This document shows, one piece after another, positions 34,553 to 42,936 of a stretch of 64,000 bases of DNA. A model generated the notes under the pieces. That model did not search any database. It had not been told where the DNA came from and worked only from the letters and a program-made list of their open reading frames with translations. The stretch's first letter is position 1. Each line of letters opens with the position of its first letter. Where the stretch lies: positions 62,001 to 126,000 of the forward strand of contig JAHCHO010000009.1 in assembly GCA_026129685.1 (NCBI GenBank), read 5' to 3'. The position numbers were made by a program, and so were the translations under genes. This stretch comes from Fimbriimonadaceae bacterium. Its GTDB lineage: Bacteria > Armatimonadota > Fimbriimonadia > Fimbriimonadales > Fimbriimonadaceae.

Positions 34553-35200
34553 CTACGGACCCGGGCGAACTCCCTCGGCCTTGCGGACCTGGAGGTACTG
34601 CCGCCAGTCCCAGTTCGCGGCGTCGTCGCAACACCGCAGCGGGCCGGGTGCCCCGACGCGGACGGCGAACTCGCCGAGTCGCCTCCCAAAGCACGGATCG
34701 GCCACCAGACCAGGGTCGCCGAAGGGGCGGGTCCTCGTGCATCGCGCGCACACGGCGCGCAGGTTGATGGGGCGGTTGCAGCCCGTCGCGATGTGGTCCA
34801 CCGTCGTCGCAGCCTCGCCGCATTCCTGACAGAGTCCTCCTTCCCGGGCGATCACCCTCGCGATCGCCCGATCGGGGACGAGGCGGAGCCGCAGAGGACG
34901 CCCGCCGCCCAGCAGGTACCAGAGAATCTGGCCGAGCGCGACCTGCCGATCCGGGTCTTCGAGCGATCCCTCCGCCAAACCCGCCCGCACGTGCCGCACG
35001 AACGCCGCCGTCTCGCGGCAGCCCTCCCCGCAGTAAGGGCTGCGGAGCGACTCGACCGGCGCGTCGCAGTTTGGGCACGTCCTTGGGTCGATGAGCACGG
35101 CCGACGGGTACGGGCCGTCCGGGATGGCGGCGAGCAGACCCGCCAGAACGGCCCGCGCTTGCTCCTCGATCGTCGCCCCTTCCAAGGGCGGGACGGTCAT
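34553..35200 (-). CDS. HNH endonuclease-like zinc protein
   Basis: 215 residues from ATG 35200, which overlaps the upstream acetyltransferase stop (ATGA). A first zinc site TCPNCDAP...SPYCGEGCRE (residues 42-62) is followed by a helical stretch, then a treble-clef HNH-like core: LCQECGEAATTVDHIATG, NRPINLRAVCARC. The DH and N positions match HNH nucleases; the final His is not obvious, so activity is uncertain. The first site resembles the zinc ribbon of proteins described as HNH-associated. Target unknown; it is not in a visible restriction or toxin locus. Confidence 0.7.
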   Translation of the reverse strand: MTVPPLEGATIEEQARAVLAGLLAAIPDGPYPSAVLIDPRTCPNCDAPVESLRSPYCGEGCRETAAFVRHVRAGLAEGSLEDPDRQVALGQILWYLLGGGRPLRLRLVPDRAIARVIAREGGLCQECGEAATTVDHIATGCNRPINLRAVCARCTRTRPFGDPGLVADPCFGRRLGEFAVRVGAPGPLRCCDDAANWDWRQYLQVRKAEGVRPGP

Positions 35201-35952
35201 GGTTTCCTCCGCCCGGAGCCCGGCGTCAGGTCCCCGACCATCAGGTGGCCGACCACGACGAACCCCGCTCGTTCGAGCGTCCTCCGCGAACCCGGGTTGT
35301 CCGTGTTGCACCGGGCCGCCGGACGCTTGCCCGCCTCGTAGCACGCGCGTTTGAGCTCCTGAACCAGAAACGAGCCGTAGCCGCGCCCGCGAAAAGCCTC
35401 CCCCACGCTCATGAACACGTCGGCGTAAGGCGGGTTGTAGTGGCACAGATAACCACCGTGCGCGACCACGCCATCCTCGGTTTCGAGAACGTACTGGACG
35501 GCGTTGCTCACGCTCGCGTCGAACTCGGCCGGGCCGGCTCGTCGGAAGCTCGCTTCCGGGCGGGAATGGCGAGTCGTGCGCCCCTCGGCGAACAGAATTC
35601 GGTCCGCGACAAGGTGGGCGCCGTGCTCCCGCAACGTCTCGAACATGAACGGCATGTTCGTCTGGGCTTCCATCCGGGTGGCGCCGCTTGCCTCGACGAG
35701 GGCGCGGAACGCCTCCGACGACGCCTCGCGCCGATCGGGAAGGACGTAGAACTCCATCACCATCCCCGGCTCGATCGTGTTCCAGATGCCGCCGTACCCA
35801 AAGAGCCGGCCCCCGATTTCGATCAGGTACGCGTCCGCCATCCCGCGCCGCAGGATTGAGTCGTGAACGATCTGGCAGTTCGCCTCCGCGCGGTGCAGTT
35901 CGCGAAGGGCGGCGATGGCGGCGTGGTCGGTACGGCGCGCGATGATCGGCAT
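35197..35952 (-). CDS. GNAT family N-acetyltransferase (two-lobed)
   Basis: 251 residues from ATG 35952 (MPIIARRTDHAAI). It is longer than a single GNAT domain. The N-terminal lobe has GGRLFGYGGIWNTIEPGMVME and is degenerate. The C-terminal lobe has VVAHGGYLCHYNPPYADVFMSV and the acetyl-CoA loop FRGRGYGSFLVQEL, then RCNTDNPGSRRTLERAGF. Substrate unknown. It is translationally coupled to the HNH-like gene downstream. Confidence 0.8.
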   Translation of the reverse strand: MPIIARRTDHAAIAALRELHRAEANCQIVHDSILRRGMADAYLIEIGGRLFGYGGIWNTIEPGMVMEFYVLPDRREASSEAFRALVEASGATRMEAQTNMPFMFETLREHGAHLVADRILFAEGRTTRHSRPEASFRRAGPAEFDASVSNAVQYVLETEDGVVAHGGYLCHYNPPYADVFMSVGEAFRGRGYGSFLVQELKRACYEAGKRPAARCNTDNPGSRRTLERAGFVVVGHLMVGDLTPGSGRRKP

Positions 35953-36020
35953 GGGTCGAGCCCTCTGGCGACGGTACCCCCAACCTAGCGGTGTCGCCGC
36001 CGTAGGGGGAAAAAGACGGA

Positions 36021-36043
36021 GCTTCAGGTATGGGGCTTGAAGC
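36021..36043. repeat. Small inverted repeat upstream of the transglutaminase-like gene
   Basis: GCTTCA (36021-36026) and TGAAGC (36038-36043) form a dyad in the 180-base interval between two divergent genes. A consensus TTGACA follows at 36078-36083, but no matching -10 was found at 17 bases, so the promoter is uncertain. Confidence 0.3.
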
Positions 36044-36132
36044 CGCCGGGTCTCTCGCCCCAATCCCATCGTATCTCTTGACAAAGGTGGTCGGGGGGGT
36101 AGGCCCTTGTCGCATTCGGTGGAGGGATTCGC

Positions 36133-37037
36133 TTGAGACGCGGTTTCGGGGCTTTGAGATGGTTGTTGGCGGCGGTGGCCCTGGGCCAGGCCGCCCTCGG
36201 TTCGGCGATCACCGTCGCGCTCTGGGAGCGCGACTATTCCGACAACACCGCCGCGACGGATCGCGTCTGGTTCACCAAGAACCAGGACGGGAGCGCGCGG
36301 CCCGCGGGGGGCGGCCAGACCGCCTGGACGACGGGCGGGTACCAAACCTGGGAGACCGTCTACGAAACGCAGAGCGCGCCGACCGGGCTCCAGGCGATCC
36401 CCTGGACCGACCCTGCTCGCGCTGGCCTGTACCTGGGCCCACGCCGAGGACGGCGACGACGCGGACGTGCTGAAGGAACTCACCTTCGGGCTGTTCTGGT
36501 CGGCGAAGTGGGTGTACTACGCGGGTGGCACCTCGTACGTCGTCTTCGAATCCGGCGAGCAATTCTTTGAGCTGAAAGACGCCCTCGACGACGCGAACGA
36601 CCCGTACTACCACAACATGGACTGTCGTGACGCCTCGGGGTTGTTGTTCCTCGCGGGTGAGGCGCTTGGGGTTGCTGCAGAACTGACAATCGCAACGGAC
36701 GATGATGCAGGGTTCAGAACGAACCCGATACTGTGGCATCGGCAACGAAGCGACCCAGGGGAATCTGTACTACAACAGGAACTTCGCGTATCACCGGGTC
36801 GTGACTCTCGACGGCGACGTCTTCGACGCGGCCGCCGCCCAGTACTACGATCTCAGCTACCAGGATAACGGCTACCAGAACCCGCCCGCCGGGTCGAGCT
36901 GGCCTTTGGCTGGGTACTGGCAGACCGCCTACGCCGAGGGCTATCGCGGTTTTACCAAGTGCTACGCCGTCGAACCTTACGGCCCCGAGCAAGTCGGGAT
37001 GTTGAGCGATGGCGATGCCATCTCGCACGTTAGATAG
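36133..37037 (+). pseudogene. Secreted transglutaminase-like protein, disrupted by two +1 frameshifts
   Basis: Three frames together encode one protein of about 300 residues. Frame A (from TTG 36133, seven bases after a GGAGG Shine-Dalgarno) gives a signal peptide and WERDYSDNTAAT...GLQAIPWTD. Frame B takes over near 36412 with LLALACTWAHAEDGDDADV, WSAKWVYYAGG and NMDCRDASGLLFLAGEALG. Frame C takes over near 36725 with YCGIGNEATQGNLYYN, FAYHRVVTLDGDVFDAAAAQYY and a normal stop. The Cys (DCRDAS), His (YHRVV) and Asp (VFDA) have the order and spacing of a transglutaminase-like triad. Codon choice and amino-acid make-up stay gene-like throughout, so the damage is recent or a sequencing artefact. 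Both shifts fall at CCC runs. Confidence 0.7.
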
Positions 37038-37043
37038 GAGGGG
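37036..37043 (+). promoter_or_regulatory. Strong Shine-Dalgarno AGGAGGGG
   Basis: It lies five bases before ATG 37049 and overlaps the stop of the disrupted upstream gene. It is one of the few strong Shine-Dalgarno sites in the window and fixes the start. Confidence 0.7.
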
Positions 37044-37048
37044 TTTCC

Positions 37049-37801
37049 ATGATCTCGTTGACAATACTGATGATGCTGCTTCCCAGCGGCGACATCCCCG
37101 ATTGGGTTCCGGCTGAGTTGTGCGACGCTTCGCGCTACCGCGTGCTCAATGCGTCCGAACGGCGTTTGCGCGTCGAACGTCGCGACGGCGTCCTGGTCAC
37201 GCTGAGCCATGTGACGAACCCCTCTCCGACCGAGGCGCAGAAGCCCCTCGTGATGAACGAGATCAGCCCTCGGCACGACGTCGTTCCTTACTCGACGATG
37301 CCGCTTGGCAGGCAGTTGCATGTCCGGCAGGATGAGGGCAAGCTACTTATCTATGCGGTCGGAATGTGGGAGCAACTGCACTTTGATCTGTCGGCCCCGA
37401 TCGTCTCCCAGGGTGGACGCCGTTTCAACCGCCCGGACGACCTCGCGTCCGAGGGGCGGTGGGCGGAGGCGATCGCGCGCAAGGCGTTCGCCGCCTACGC
37501 CTCGCGGCGACTCGGTTCCGCCGAGACGATCGCGGTGAACGGTCGCTCGGTCGCCCTGCGGAAAGCGGAGAAGTCGAACGCCGAGATGGTGGACCTGGGC
37601 GAATGGGCGTCGGCCGTCGGGACCGGGCTGACCCGCGACCCGAACGGCGACGCCTGGACCTTCGTCCGGGGCGGCGCGTCTCACACCCTCGCGCTCGGCG
37701 CGGACAAGGTCAAAGTCGGAACCGTCTGGAAACCGATGCCGGACGCGCCGATGCTCAAGGACGGTCGCGTCTTCGTCCCGCGCTCGATACTGCCGAACTG
37801 A
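37049..37801 (+). CDS. Exported protein with copper-amine-oxidase-N-like (stalk) C-terminus
   Basis: 250 residues. A short hydrophobic N-terminus (MISLTILMMLLPSG) is probably a signal sequence. The middle (VLNASERRLRVERRDGVLV, LLIYAVGMWEQLHFDLS) is beta-rich and unrecognised. The last 75 residues read like the stalk domain found in copper amine oxidase N-terminal (PF07833-like) proteins: TIAVNGRSVALRKAE, AWTFVRGGASHTLALG, GRVFVPRSIL. It starts 11 bases after the disrupted transglutaminase-like gene, so the two form an operon and may act together on the cell surface. Confidence 0.7.
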   Translation: MISLTILMMLLPSGDIPDWVPAELCDASRYRVLNASERRLRVERRDGVLVTLSHVTNPSPTEAQKPLVMNEISPRHDVVPYSTMPLGRQLHVRQDEGKLLIYAVGMWEQLHFDLSAPIVSQGGRRFNRPDDLASEGRWAEAIARKAFAAYASRRLGSAETIAVNGRSVALRKAEKSNAEMVDLGEWASAVGTGLTRDPNGDAWTFVRGGASHTLALGADKVKVGTVWKPMPDAPMLKDGRVFVPRSILPN

Positions 37802-37884
37802 GACCAGGGGGGCGCGGACGCCCCTTCGGGTCTGGGACGACCGGCCAGACGCCGGGACAATCGGGCGTCGCCCATAATGACGCC

Positions 37885-38262
37885 ATGCTCTCGTGGATGC
37901 TGGCGGGTTCGTTGAGGCCGGGAACGGTCGTCAGCGGGGTGTCGCGGACCGACGTGTCGCTCGCGACCGAATCGGCGGTGATGCCCCTTCAGGAGCGGGT
38001 CGAATCGCTCGAGTTGGCCTGCGCGGGGCTTTGGGAACTGCTCAAGTTCAAACTCGGGGCGACCGACGACGAACTGATCGCCGCGATCCGGGCGGTGGAC
38101 GGGCGGGACGGCACGGTGGACGGGAAAATCACGCCCGACCCGGGGCGCACCTGCCCCAAGTGCGGGCGGAAGGCGCTCGTGCGTCGCTCGGCCAAGTGCG
38201 CGTGGTGCGGGGCCGACTTGGGGAACGCTCCTTTCCCGGGAACGTCGGCGACCTCGCCTTAG
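37885..38262 (+). CDS. Small C-terminal zinc-ribbon protein, unknown
   Basis: 125 residues from ATG 37885. The middle (LQERVESLELACAGLWELLKF and KLGATDDELIAAI) is a predicted helical pair. The end has a zinc ribbon: CPKCGRKALVRRSAKCAWCGADLG. Such ribbon-tailed helical proteins are usually hypothetical. A later start at the ATG of MPLQERV is possible. It ends tail to tail with the GT4 gene, sharing TTAG (38259-38262). Confidence 0.65.
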   Translation: MLSWMLAGSLRPGTVVSGVSRTDVSLATESAVMPLQERVESLELACAGLWELLKFKLGATDDELIAAIRAVDGRDGTVDGKITPDPGRTCPKCGRKALVRRSAKCAWCGADLGNAPFPGTSATSP

Positions 38263-39359
38263 CGGTCCGGTCCGGAGTCGGCCATGGCCTCGCGGTAGAC
38301 GGCGAGCGTTTCTCGGGCCGTCTGGTCCCAGTCGAACCGTTTTCGACGGTCGTAACCCGCAGCCCGCATCGTTTCGCGGCTTGCGCCGTCGCGAAGGAGG
38401 TTTTCGATGGCGGAAGTCCAGTCTTTCGGATCCCAGCCGGGCACGACGAGCCCGGCGTCGCCGGCGATTTCGGGCAGCGAGCCGCCGGTGCTGACGGCGA
38501 CCGGGCATCCGCACGCGAAGGCTTCGACGACCGGGAGGCCGAAGCCCTCGTAGCGGCTGGGACAGACGTAGAGGTCGGCCGCGCCGTACAGGGCGGCGAG
38601 GGTCCGGTCGTCCACGTAGCCGGGACGGAGGACGCGCCGACCGGGGGCCTCCTCGCCCCAACCGGCCTTGCCGGTGAGGACGAGACGATGGGGGAGGGAC
38701 GGGTCCAGGGCTTCGCAGGCGGCGACGGCGAGGCCCATGTTCTTGCGGGGCCAGCGGGTGGAGACGGAGAGGACGTAGGGGTCCTGGATCGCCAACTCGT
38801 TCTGGACGATCCGACGGGCCTCGGCGAGGGGCAGGGGGACGAGTCCGGGGTTCGGGGCGAGGTAGGTGACGGCGATCTTGGTCGGGTCGAGGCGCAGGTG
38901 GTGGGCGACGTCGCGCTTGGAGGTCTCGCTGACGGTGATCACTTTCGCCGCGCGGCGGGCGGAGGCGGGGACGAAGCGCCGGAGAAGGGCGCGGTCTTTG
39001 GGGCGGAACCAATCGGGTCCGACAAAGAACGACACGTCGTGGATGGTGTCCACCCCGCCGCGCCGGACGAGGGGGCTGAGGTTGTACTGGGTGTGGAGGA
39101 CGCGGGCCCCCCGGCGGCGGGCGGCCAACGGAAAGGCGGCGAGACTCCACCATCTTTCGTGGAGGGCGGGGAGGCGAACCCACTCGAATCGGGGCGAGAC
39201 GGGAATTCCCGGGGGAGCGGCGGCGTTGGAGTAGAGAAGGAATCGGAATTCCGACTCGATCCGGGCGAGGCCGTGCAACAACCCGAGCCAATAGGTGCTG
39301 TCGCCGGTGCTTTGACGACCGACGAGACGAGCATCGAGGGCGACGACGGGATCGGGCAT
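38259..39359 (-). CDS. Glycosyltransferase family 4
   Basis: 366 residues. GT-B fold: N-terminal VVALDARLVGRQSTGDSTYW, then DTIHDVSFFVGPDWF, ITVSETSKRDVAHHL, VSTRWPRKNMGLAV and the C-terminal donor site SRYEGFGLPVVEAFACGCPV with the EX7E motif, followed by GGSLPEIAGDAGLVV. It is a retaining enzyme that transfers a sugar from a nucleotide donor, often a mannosyl- or glucosyltransferase in surface glycan assembly. The acceptor is unknown. Not in an obvious operon. Confidence 0.88.
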   Translation of the reverse strand: MPDPVVALDARLVGRQSTGDSTYWLGLLHGLARIESEFRFLLYSNAAAPPGIPVSPRFEWVRLPALHERWWSLAAFPLAARRRGARVLHTQYNLSPLVRRGGVDTIHDVSFFVGPDWFRPKDRALLRRFVPASARRAAKVITVSETSKRDVAHHLRLDPTKIAVTYLAPNPGLVPLPLAEARRIVQNELAIQDPYVLSVSTRWPRKNMGLAVAACEALDPSLPHRLVLTGKAGWGEEAPGRRVLRPGYVDDRTLAALYGAADLYVCPSRYEGFGLPVVEAFACGCPVAVSTGGSLPEIAGDAGLVVPGWDPKDWTSAIENLLRDGASRETMRAAGYDRRKRFDWDQTARETLAVYREAMADSGPDR

Positions 39360-39445
39360 GGACGGGCGGCGAGGCGGAAGACCGAGATCGGCTATCCTTA
39401 ATAGTAGACCGGGATCGCCGTCGGCGGCCCAGGAGATCGAATTCG

Positions 39446-39814
39446 ATGCAGAAGAAGACCACCCCGTGGATCATGTTGGCCATCCTTGTCGTCCTGGTCG
39501 GCGCGGCGGGGATCATGAACGCGACGAGCCAGACCGACCCGAACCAGCCGCCCCAGGCGCCGGTGGAAGGTCAGGGCGAGGCGGTCGGGGCGAGCCGGAA
39601 CGCGCCGGACAAGGGAACCGTGGCCAAAGCCCTCACCAGCCGAGCCCAGAAGCCGGGCGAGATGGCGGGCGGGATGCCGGAAGACATGAAGACGAACCGG
39701 CCCTCCATTCTGAAGTCGGAGAGCCTGATCCAGAAGCCGACGGTGAACGACGCGACGACCACCTCGCAGTGGTACACGAACCGCACCCACCTGGAAAGCA
39801 AGAAGGGCGACTGA
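39446..39814 (+). CDS. Small membrane-anchored protein, unknown
   Basis: 122 residues from ATG 39446, with an AGGAG Shine-Dalgarno nine bases before the start. One membrane helix (WIMLAILVVLVGAAGIMNA, residues 8-26) is followed by a Pro/Gln/Lys-rich, probably disordered tail (TDPNQPPQAPVEGQGEAVG). No family recognised. Confidence 0.7.
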   Translation: MQKKTTPWIMLAILVVLVGAAGIMNATSQTDPNQPPQAPVEGQGEAVGASRNAPDKGTVAKALTSRAQKPGEMAGGMPEDMKTNRPSILKSESLIQKPTVNDATTTSQWYTNRTHLESKKGD

Positions 39815-39848
39815 CGTCTCGGCGCGGGTCCGAGCGATGGGATCGGAG

Positions 39849-40346
39849 TCACGGGGAACCGAGACTCGAGGACCCTAGCATCGACTCGATGCTCGCCGGA
39901 GTCATCCGGCATATCTGCCATTCCGTAAGCCTTTTCGCGCCGAGGGATTCGTAGAAGGCGATCGACGGGGCGTTCCAATCCAGGACGGACCACTCGAGTC
40001 GTCCGCAGCCCCGCGCGAGGGCGCGTTCGGCGACCGCGAACAGCAGCGCTTTGCCGATCCCCCGGCCTCGGTGGGAGGGGGTGACGTAAAGGTCCTCCAT
40101 CCAGATTCCGGGGCGGGTCAGGAAGGTGGAGTAGGTGGGGAAGAAGAGGGTGTAGCCGACGACCGCGCCCGCCGTTTCGGCGACCAAGATTTCGACCACC
40201 GGGCGCGGCCCAAAGGCGTGTTCGGCAAGGGCCTCGGCGGAGCCCGTCGCGAGGTGGGCGAGTTTCTCGTAGTCGGCAAGTTCGAGAATCAGGTCCCAGA
40301 CCCGGGGCGCGTCGGCGCGGGTGGCCTCACGCACGGCGAGGCTCAC
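39849..40346 (-). CDS. GNAT acetyltransferase, diamine/spermidine N-acetyltransferase-like
   Basis: 165 residues from GTG 40346, which overlaps the DoxX stop (GTGA). The sequence follows the SSAT-like pattern: LRLLEL-type helix DLILELADYEKL, GIWMEDLYVTPSHRGRGIGKALL (acetyl-CoA loop RGRGIGK), GRLEWSVLDWNAPSIAFYESLGA. The WSVLDWN phrase is typical of the diamine acetyltransferase group. Co-expressed with DoxX. Confidence 0.82.
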   Translation of the reverse strand: MSLAVREATRADAPRVWDLILELADYEKLAHLATGSAEALAEHAFGPRPVVEILVAETAGAVVGYTLFFPTYSTFLTRPGIWMEDLYVTPSHRGRGIGKALLFAVAERALARGCGRLEWSVLDWNAPSIAFYESLGAKRLTEWQICRMTPASIESMLGSSSLGSP

Positions 40347-40780
40347 TTCTTTTTGCCGCCGCTTCGCTTGCCGAACCAGGCTTGATCGAGGGACAGGCCT
40401 CCGGCGCCGAGCATCATCAGCCCGAGGGCGACGAGGCACAACATGGCGGGGTACTCGATCGTGTGCAGGGGGGCATGGTCGCGGATGTGAAAGTACGTCG
40501 CGGTTCCCATCGCGCAGGCGATTCCGAGGGCGGCGAGGCGGGTGAGGAGGCCGACGATCAGGCCGAGCCCGCCCAGAAAGTGGGCGAAGATCGCGAGCAC
40601 GCCGAAGAGGGGGGGGATGGCCCAAGTCTTCTCGAAATGCTCGAGTTGCCGACTAAATCCGAGCCAGTCGCCCGGAGGGCCGCCGGGGATCATCATGGGC
40701 GCACCGTAGATCAGCATGATGCCGCCAAGGGCGATCCGGACCAGCAGCAGGCCAAGGTTGTTCAGCGAATCGAGCTTCAC
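40343..40780 (-). CDS. DoxX family membrane protein
   Basis: 145 residues from GTG 40780, a start supported by TACAAT eight bases upstream. Four hydrophobic helices: LLLVRIALGGIMLIYGAPMM, FGVLAIFAHFLGGLGLIVGLL, TRLAALGIACAMGTATYF, AMLCLVALGLMMLGAG. This is the DoxX/TQO-small-subunit layout; roles in redox or oxidative-stress complexes are reported for some members. The tail is basic (GKRSGGKKK). It overlaps the acetyltransferase gene by four bases. Confidence 0.82.
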   Translation of the reverse strand: MKLDSLNNLGLLLVRIALGGIMLIYGAPMMIPGGPPGDWLGFSRQLEHFEKTWAIPPLFGVLAIFAHFLGGLGLIVGLLTRLAALGIACAMGTATYFHIRDHAPLHTIEYPAMLCLVALGLMMLGAGGLSLDQAWFGKRSGGKKK

Positions 40781-40788
40781 GGTGTCCC

Positions 40789-40794
40789 ATTGTA
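40789..40794 (-). promoter_or_regulatory. -10-like element TACAAT of the DoxX gene
   Basis: On the minus strand TACAAT is followed by eight bases and GTG 40780. This helps choose the GTG start. Confidence 0.5.
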
Positions 40795-40841
40795 AGCCGG
40801 TCACAGGGGGTACCCGGGACCTGGGCCAAACTTGGGTCGCG

Positions 40842-41945
40842 ATGCGTGGAATGGCGTTCCGTCCCGCGATGCTCGCGCCCGTCGTGGCGATGGCGGCCGT
40901 GCTGACGGGGTTGTTGGTTTGGACGCGTTCGCGCGAGGATTCAAGCCCGACGGGTCTCGTCTCGGCGATCGTCGCGGGCGACGACGAGCGGGCGGCCCGC
41001 ATCGTGGCCTCGGGAGTGAACCCGGACACGTTGGCGCAGGAAGTGCCGCGAGGGCGGGCCCGGGCGTCGGTGATCGTTCTGGCGGTCGAGCGACGCCTGG
41101 TCCGGACGGTGGTGGCGCTGGTTCGCGCCAAGGCGGACGTGGCCCATTCTGTTCCAGAGCCGCCTTTGCACGCGGCCGCGCGGCTCGATCTGGACGACAT
41201 GTGCGCCTTACTCGCCGGACGGGGAGCACCGCTCGACGCCCTCAACGCGAACGGAAGGACGGCCCTTCAGGTGGCGGCGGAAGCGGGGTCGGTGCGCGCC
41301 CTGCGCATGCTGCTGCGGTTGGACCATGACCGGACGCCGACCCGTGGCACGGGAGAAAGCCTGTTGCACCTCGCGGCGCGCAGCGGTTCGCCGGAGGCTT
41401 TGCGGGCGGTTCTGGCGGAGGGCGCGACGGTGGAGGCCCGGAACGCGCGGGGGGAGACGCCGCTGATGGTGGCCGCGCGGGCCGGCCAAGCGGCGGCCCT
41501 TCGGGTCCTGATCAAGGCAGGGGCGGACGTGAACAAGACGAGCGGCGGCGAGTCGGTTCTCATGCGCGCGATGGAGCGAAACCCGGAGGCGGCGCTCGTC
41601 CTCATCGAGGCGGGGGCAAGGGTGGACGGGGAGGGGGTGGACGGTTGGACGCCGCTCCACCGCGCGGTGGCCCACCCAGAGGTCGCGCGGGCGCTGTTGG
41701 CGAAGGGGGCGAATCCCAATGCGCGCAACGCGGCCGGGCAGACGCCCCTTCACCTGGCGGCCGAGGCGGGGCAGGTCGAGTCGGTGCGGTTGTTGTTGGG
41801 GGCGGGGGCCGACGCCTCGGCGAAGGACCTCAACGGGGAGACGCCGTTGCGGTACTTGGACCGAGCCTTCTCTTCGGACAAGGGTTCGCGCCCGGCGCGG
41901 GACGAGGGGGAGATCCGCCGACTTTTGGCGCAGGCGGCGAAGTAG
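40842..41945 (+). CDS. Ankyrin-repeat protein with N-terminal membrane segment
   Basis: 367 residues from ATG 40842 (40851 is also possible). A hydrophobic signal or anchor (MLAPVVAMAAVLTGLLVWT) precedes about nine ankyrin repeats from residue 40 to 350; clear ones are NGRTALQVAAEAGSVRALRML, GETPLMVAARAGQAAALRVLI, GWTPLHRAV, GQTPLHLAAEAGQVESVRLLL. Each ends in an Ala/Gly-rich turn such as GADVNKT or GANPNARN. It probably sits in the envelope and mediates protein-protein contact; no partner is evident. It diverges from DoxX and lies 21 bases before fabD. Confidence 0.85.
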   Translation: MRGMAFRPAMLAPVVAMAAVLTGLLVWTRSREDSSPTGLVSAIVAGDDERAARIVASGVNPDTLAQEVPRGRARASVIVLAVERRLVRTVVALVRAKADVAHSVPEPPLHAAARLDLDDMCALLAGRGAPLDALNANGRTALQVAAEAGSVRALRMLLRLDHDRTPTRGTGESLLHLAARSGSPEALRAVLAEGATVEARNARGETPLMVAARAGQAAALRVLIKAGADVNKTSGGESVLMRAMERNPEAALVLIEAGARVDGEGVDGWTPLHRAVAHPEVARALLAKGANPNARNAAGQTPLHLAAEAGQVESVRLLLGAGADASAKDLNGETPLRYLDRAFSSDKGSRPARDEGEIRRLLAQAAK

Positions 41946-41953
41946 CCGCTGGG

Positions 41954-41959
41954 TACATT
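41954..41959 (+). promoter_or_regulatory. -10-like element TACATT of fabD
   Basis: TACATT is followed by seven bases and ATG 41967. No Shine-Dalgarno. Confidence 0.5.
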
Positions 41960-41966
41960 CGGCGAG

Positions 41967-42896
41967 ATGATCGCCGTCGTATTCCCCGGACAGGGGTCGC
42001 AGAAGCCGGGAATGGGTCGTGAGCTTTACGAGACGCAGCCGCTCGCGCGGGAGACTTTCGAGCGGGCCTCGGCGGCGGTCGGGCGGGATCTGACGCAGGT
42101 TTGCTTCGGGGACGACGAGGAAACGCTCCGACAGACCCAGAACGCCCAGCCCGCCCTGTTCGTGTGCGGGGTGGCGGCGTGGCGATGCTACGAGGCGCGG
42201 GTCAGCGACCGTCCGGGGGCGATGGCGGGGCACAGCGTCGGCGAGTACGCCGCCCTCGTCGCCGCCGGGGTGCTGACGCTCGAGGACGGGGCGCGGCTGG
42301 TGGCCCGACGGGGCGAGCTGATGGGCCAACTCGGGACGGAGCGTCCGGGCGGGATGGCAGCGATCTTGGGTCTGGAACGGCCGGCTTTGGAGCAGGTCTG
42401 CGCGGATTGCGCGGAGGCGGGGGAAGTCGTGGTGGCGAACGACAACTGCCCGGGCCAACTGGTGATCAGCGGCGACGTCGCGGCGGTGAAGGCGGCGTGC
42501 GCGCTGGCCCAGGAGCTGGGGGCGAAGCGGGCCTTGCCGCTGAACGTGAGCGGCGCCTTCCACAGTCCGCTCATGCACGGGGCGGCGCGCGAGCTCGGAG
42601 AAGCGATTCGGGCGACGCCGTTTGGGTCGGCGACGCCGGGGGTGAGGGTCTACAGCAACGTCACGGGCGCGCCGGTGGACGATCCCTCTCTGTGGCCCGC
42701 CCTGCTGACGCGCCAGTTGGAGCACAGCGTGCAGTGGACGGACAGCATGACCCACCTGGCGTCGTGCGGGGTCTCGCTTCTGGTCGAGTGCGGGGGCGGG
42801 GCGGTCCTGAGCGGCCTCATGAAGCGGGTGGCGCGGGAGACGCGCTGCGCGTCGGTCGAAGACGCGGCTTCGCTCGAAGCGGCGCTCGCATCATAA
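41967..42896 (+). CDS. fabD: Malonyl CoA-acyl carrier protein transacylase
   Basis: 309 residues, full length. Motifs: [14 protein letters not shown] at the N-terminus, the nucleophile elbow [10 protein letters not shown] (Ser near 92), and the catalytic His in GAFHSPLM near 200, plus [12 protein letters not shown]. It loads malonate onto ACP for fatty-acid synthesis. No other fab gene is adjacent. The CoA-transferase gene follows 40 bases later and may be co-transcribed. Confidence 0.95.
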   Translation: MIAVVFPGQGSQKPGMGRELYETQPLARETFERASAAVGRDLTQVCFGDDEETLRQTQNAQPALFVCGVAAWRCYEARVSDRPGAMAGHSVGEYAALVAAGVLTLEDGARLVARRGELMGQLGTERPGGMAAILGLERPALEQVCADCAEAGEVVVANDNCPGQLVISGDVAAVKAACALAQELGAKRALPLNVSGAFHSPLMHGAARELGEAIRATPFGSATPGVRVYSNVTGAPVDDPSLWPALLTRQLEHSVQWTDSMTHLASCGVSLLVECGGGAVLSGLMKRVARETRCASVEDAASLEAALAS

Positions 42897-42936
42897 TCGT
42901 CGTAACCGGTCGCCCAATCGGGCGCGGGCGGAAGCG

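Noticed and set aside
34553-35952. HNH protein plus acetyltransferase as a toxin-antitoxin pair (GNAT toxins exist).
   Set aside because: The acetyltransferase is a long two-lobed type, unlike TacT-like toxins, and the partner lacks an antitoxin DNA-binding domain.
36411-36728. Programmed +1 frameshifting in the transglutaminase-like gene.
   Set aside because: At both sites the CCC run is out of phase with the zero-frame codons, and no rare or stop codon or stimulatory structure is evident.
37681-39516. A 611-codon open frame on the minus strand.
   Set aside because: It is a frame-shifted shadow of the GT4 gene; the product is mostly Arg/Pro.
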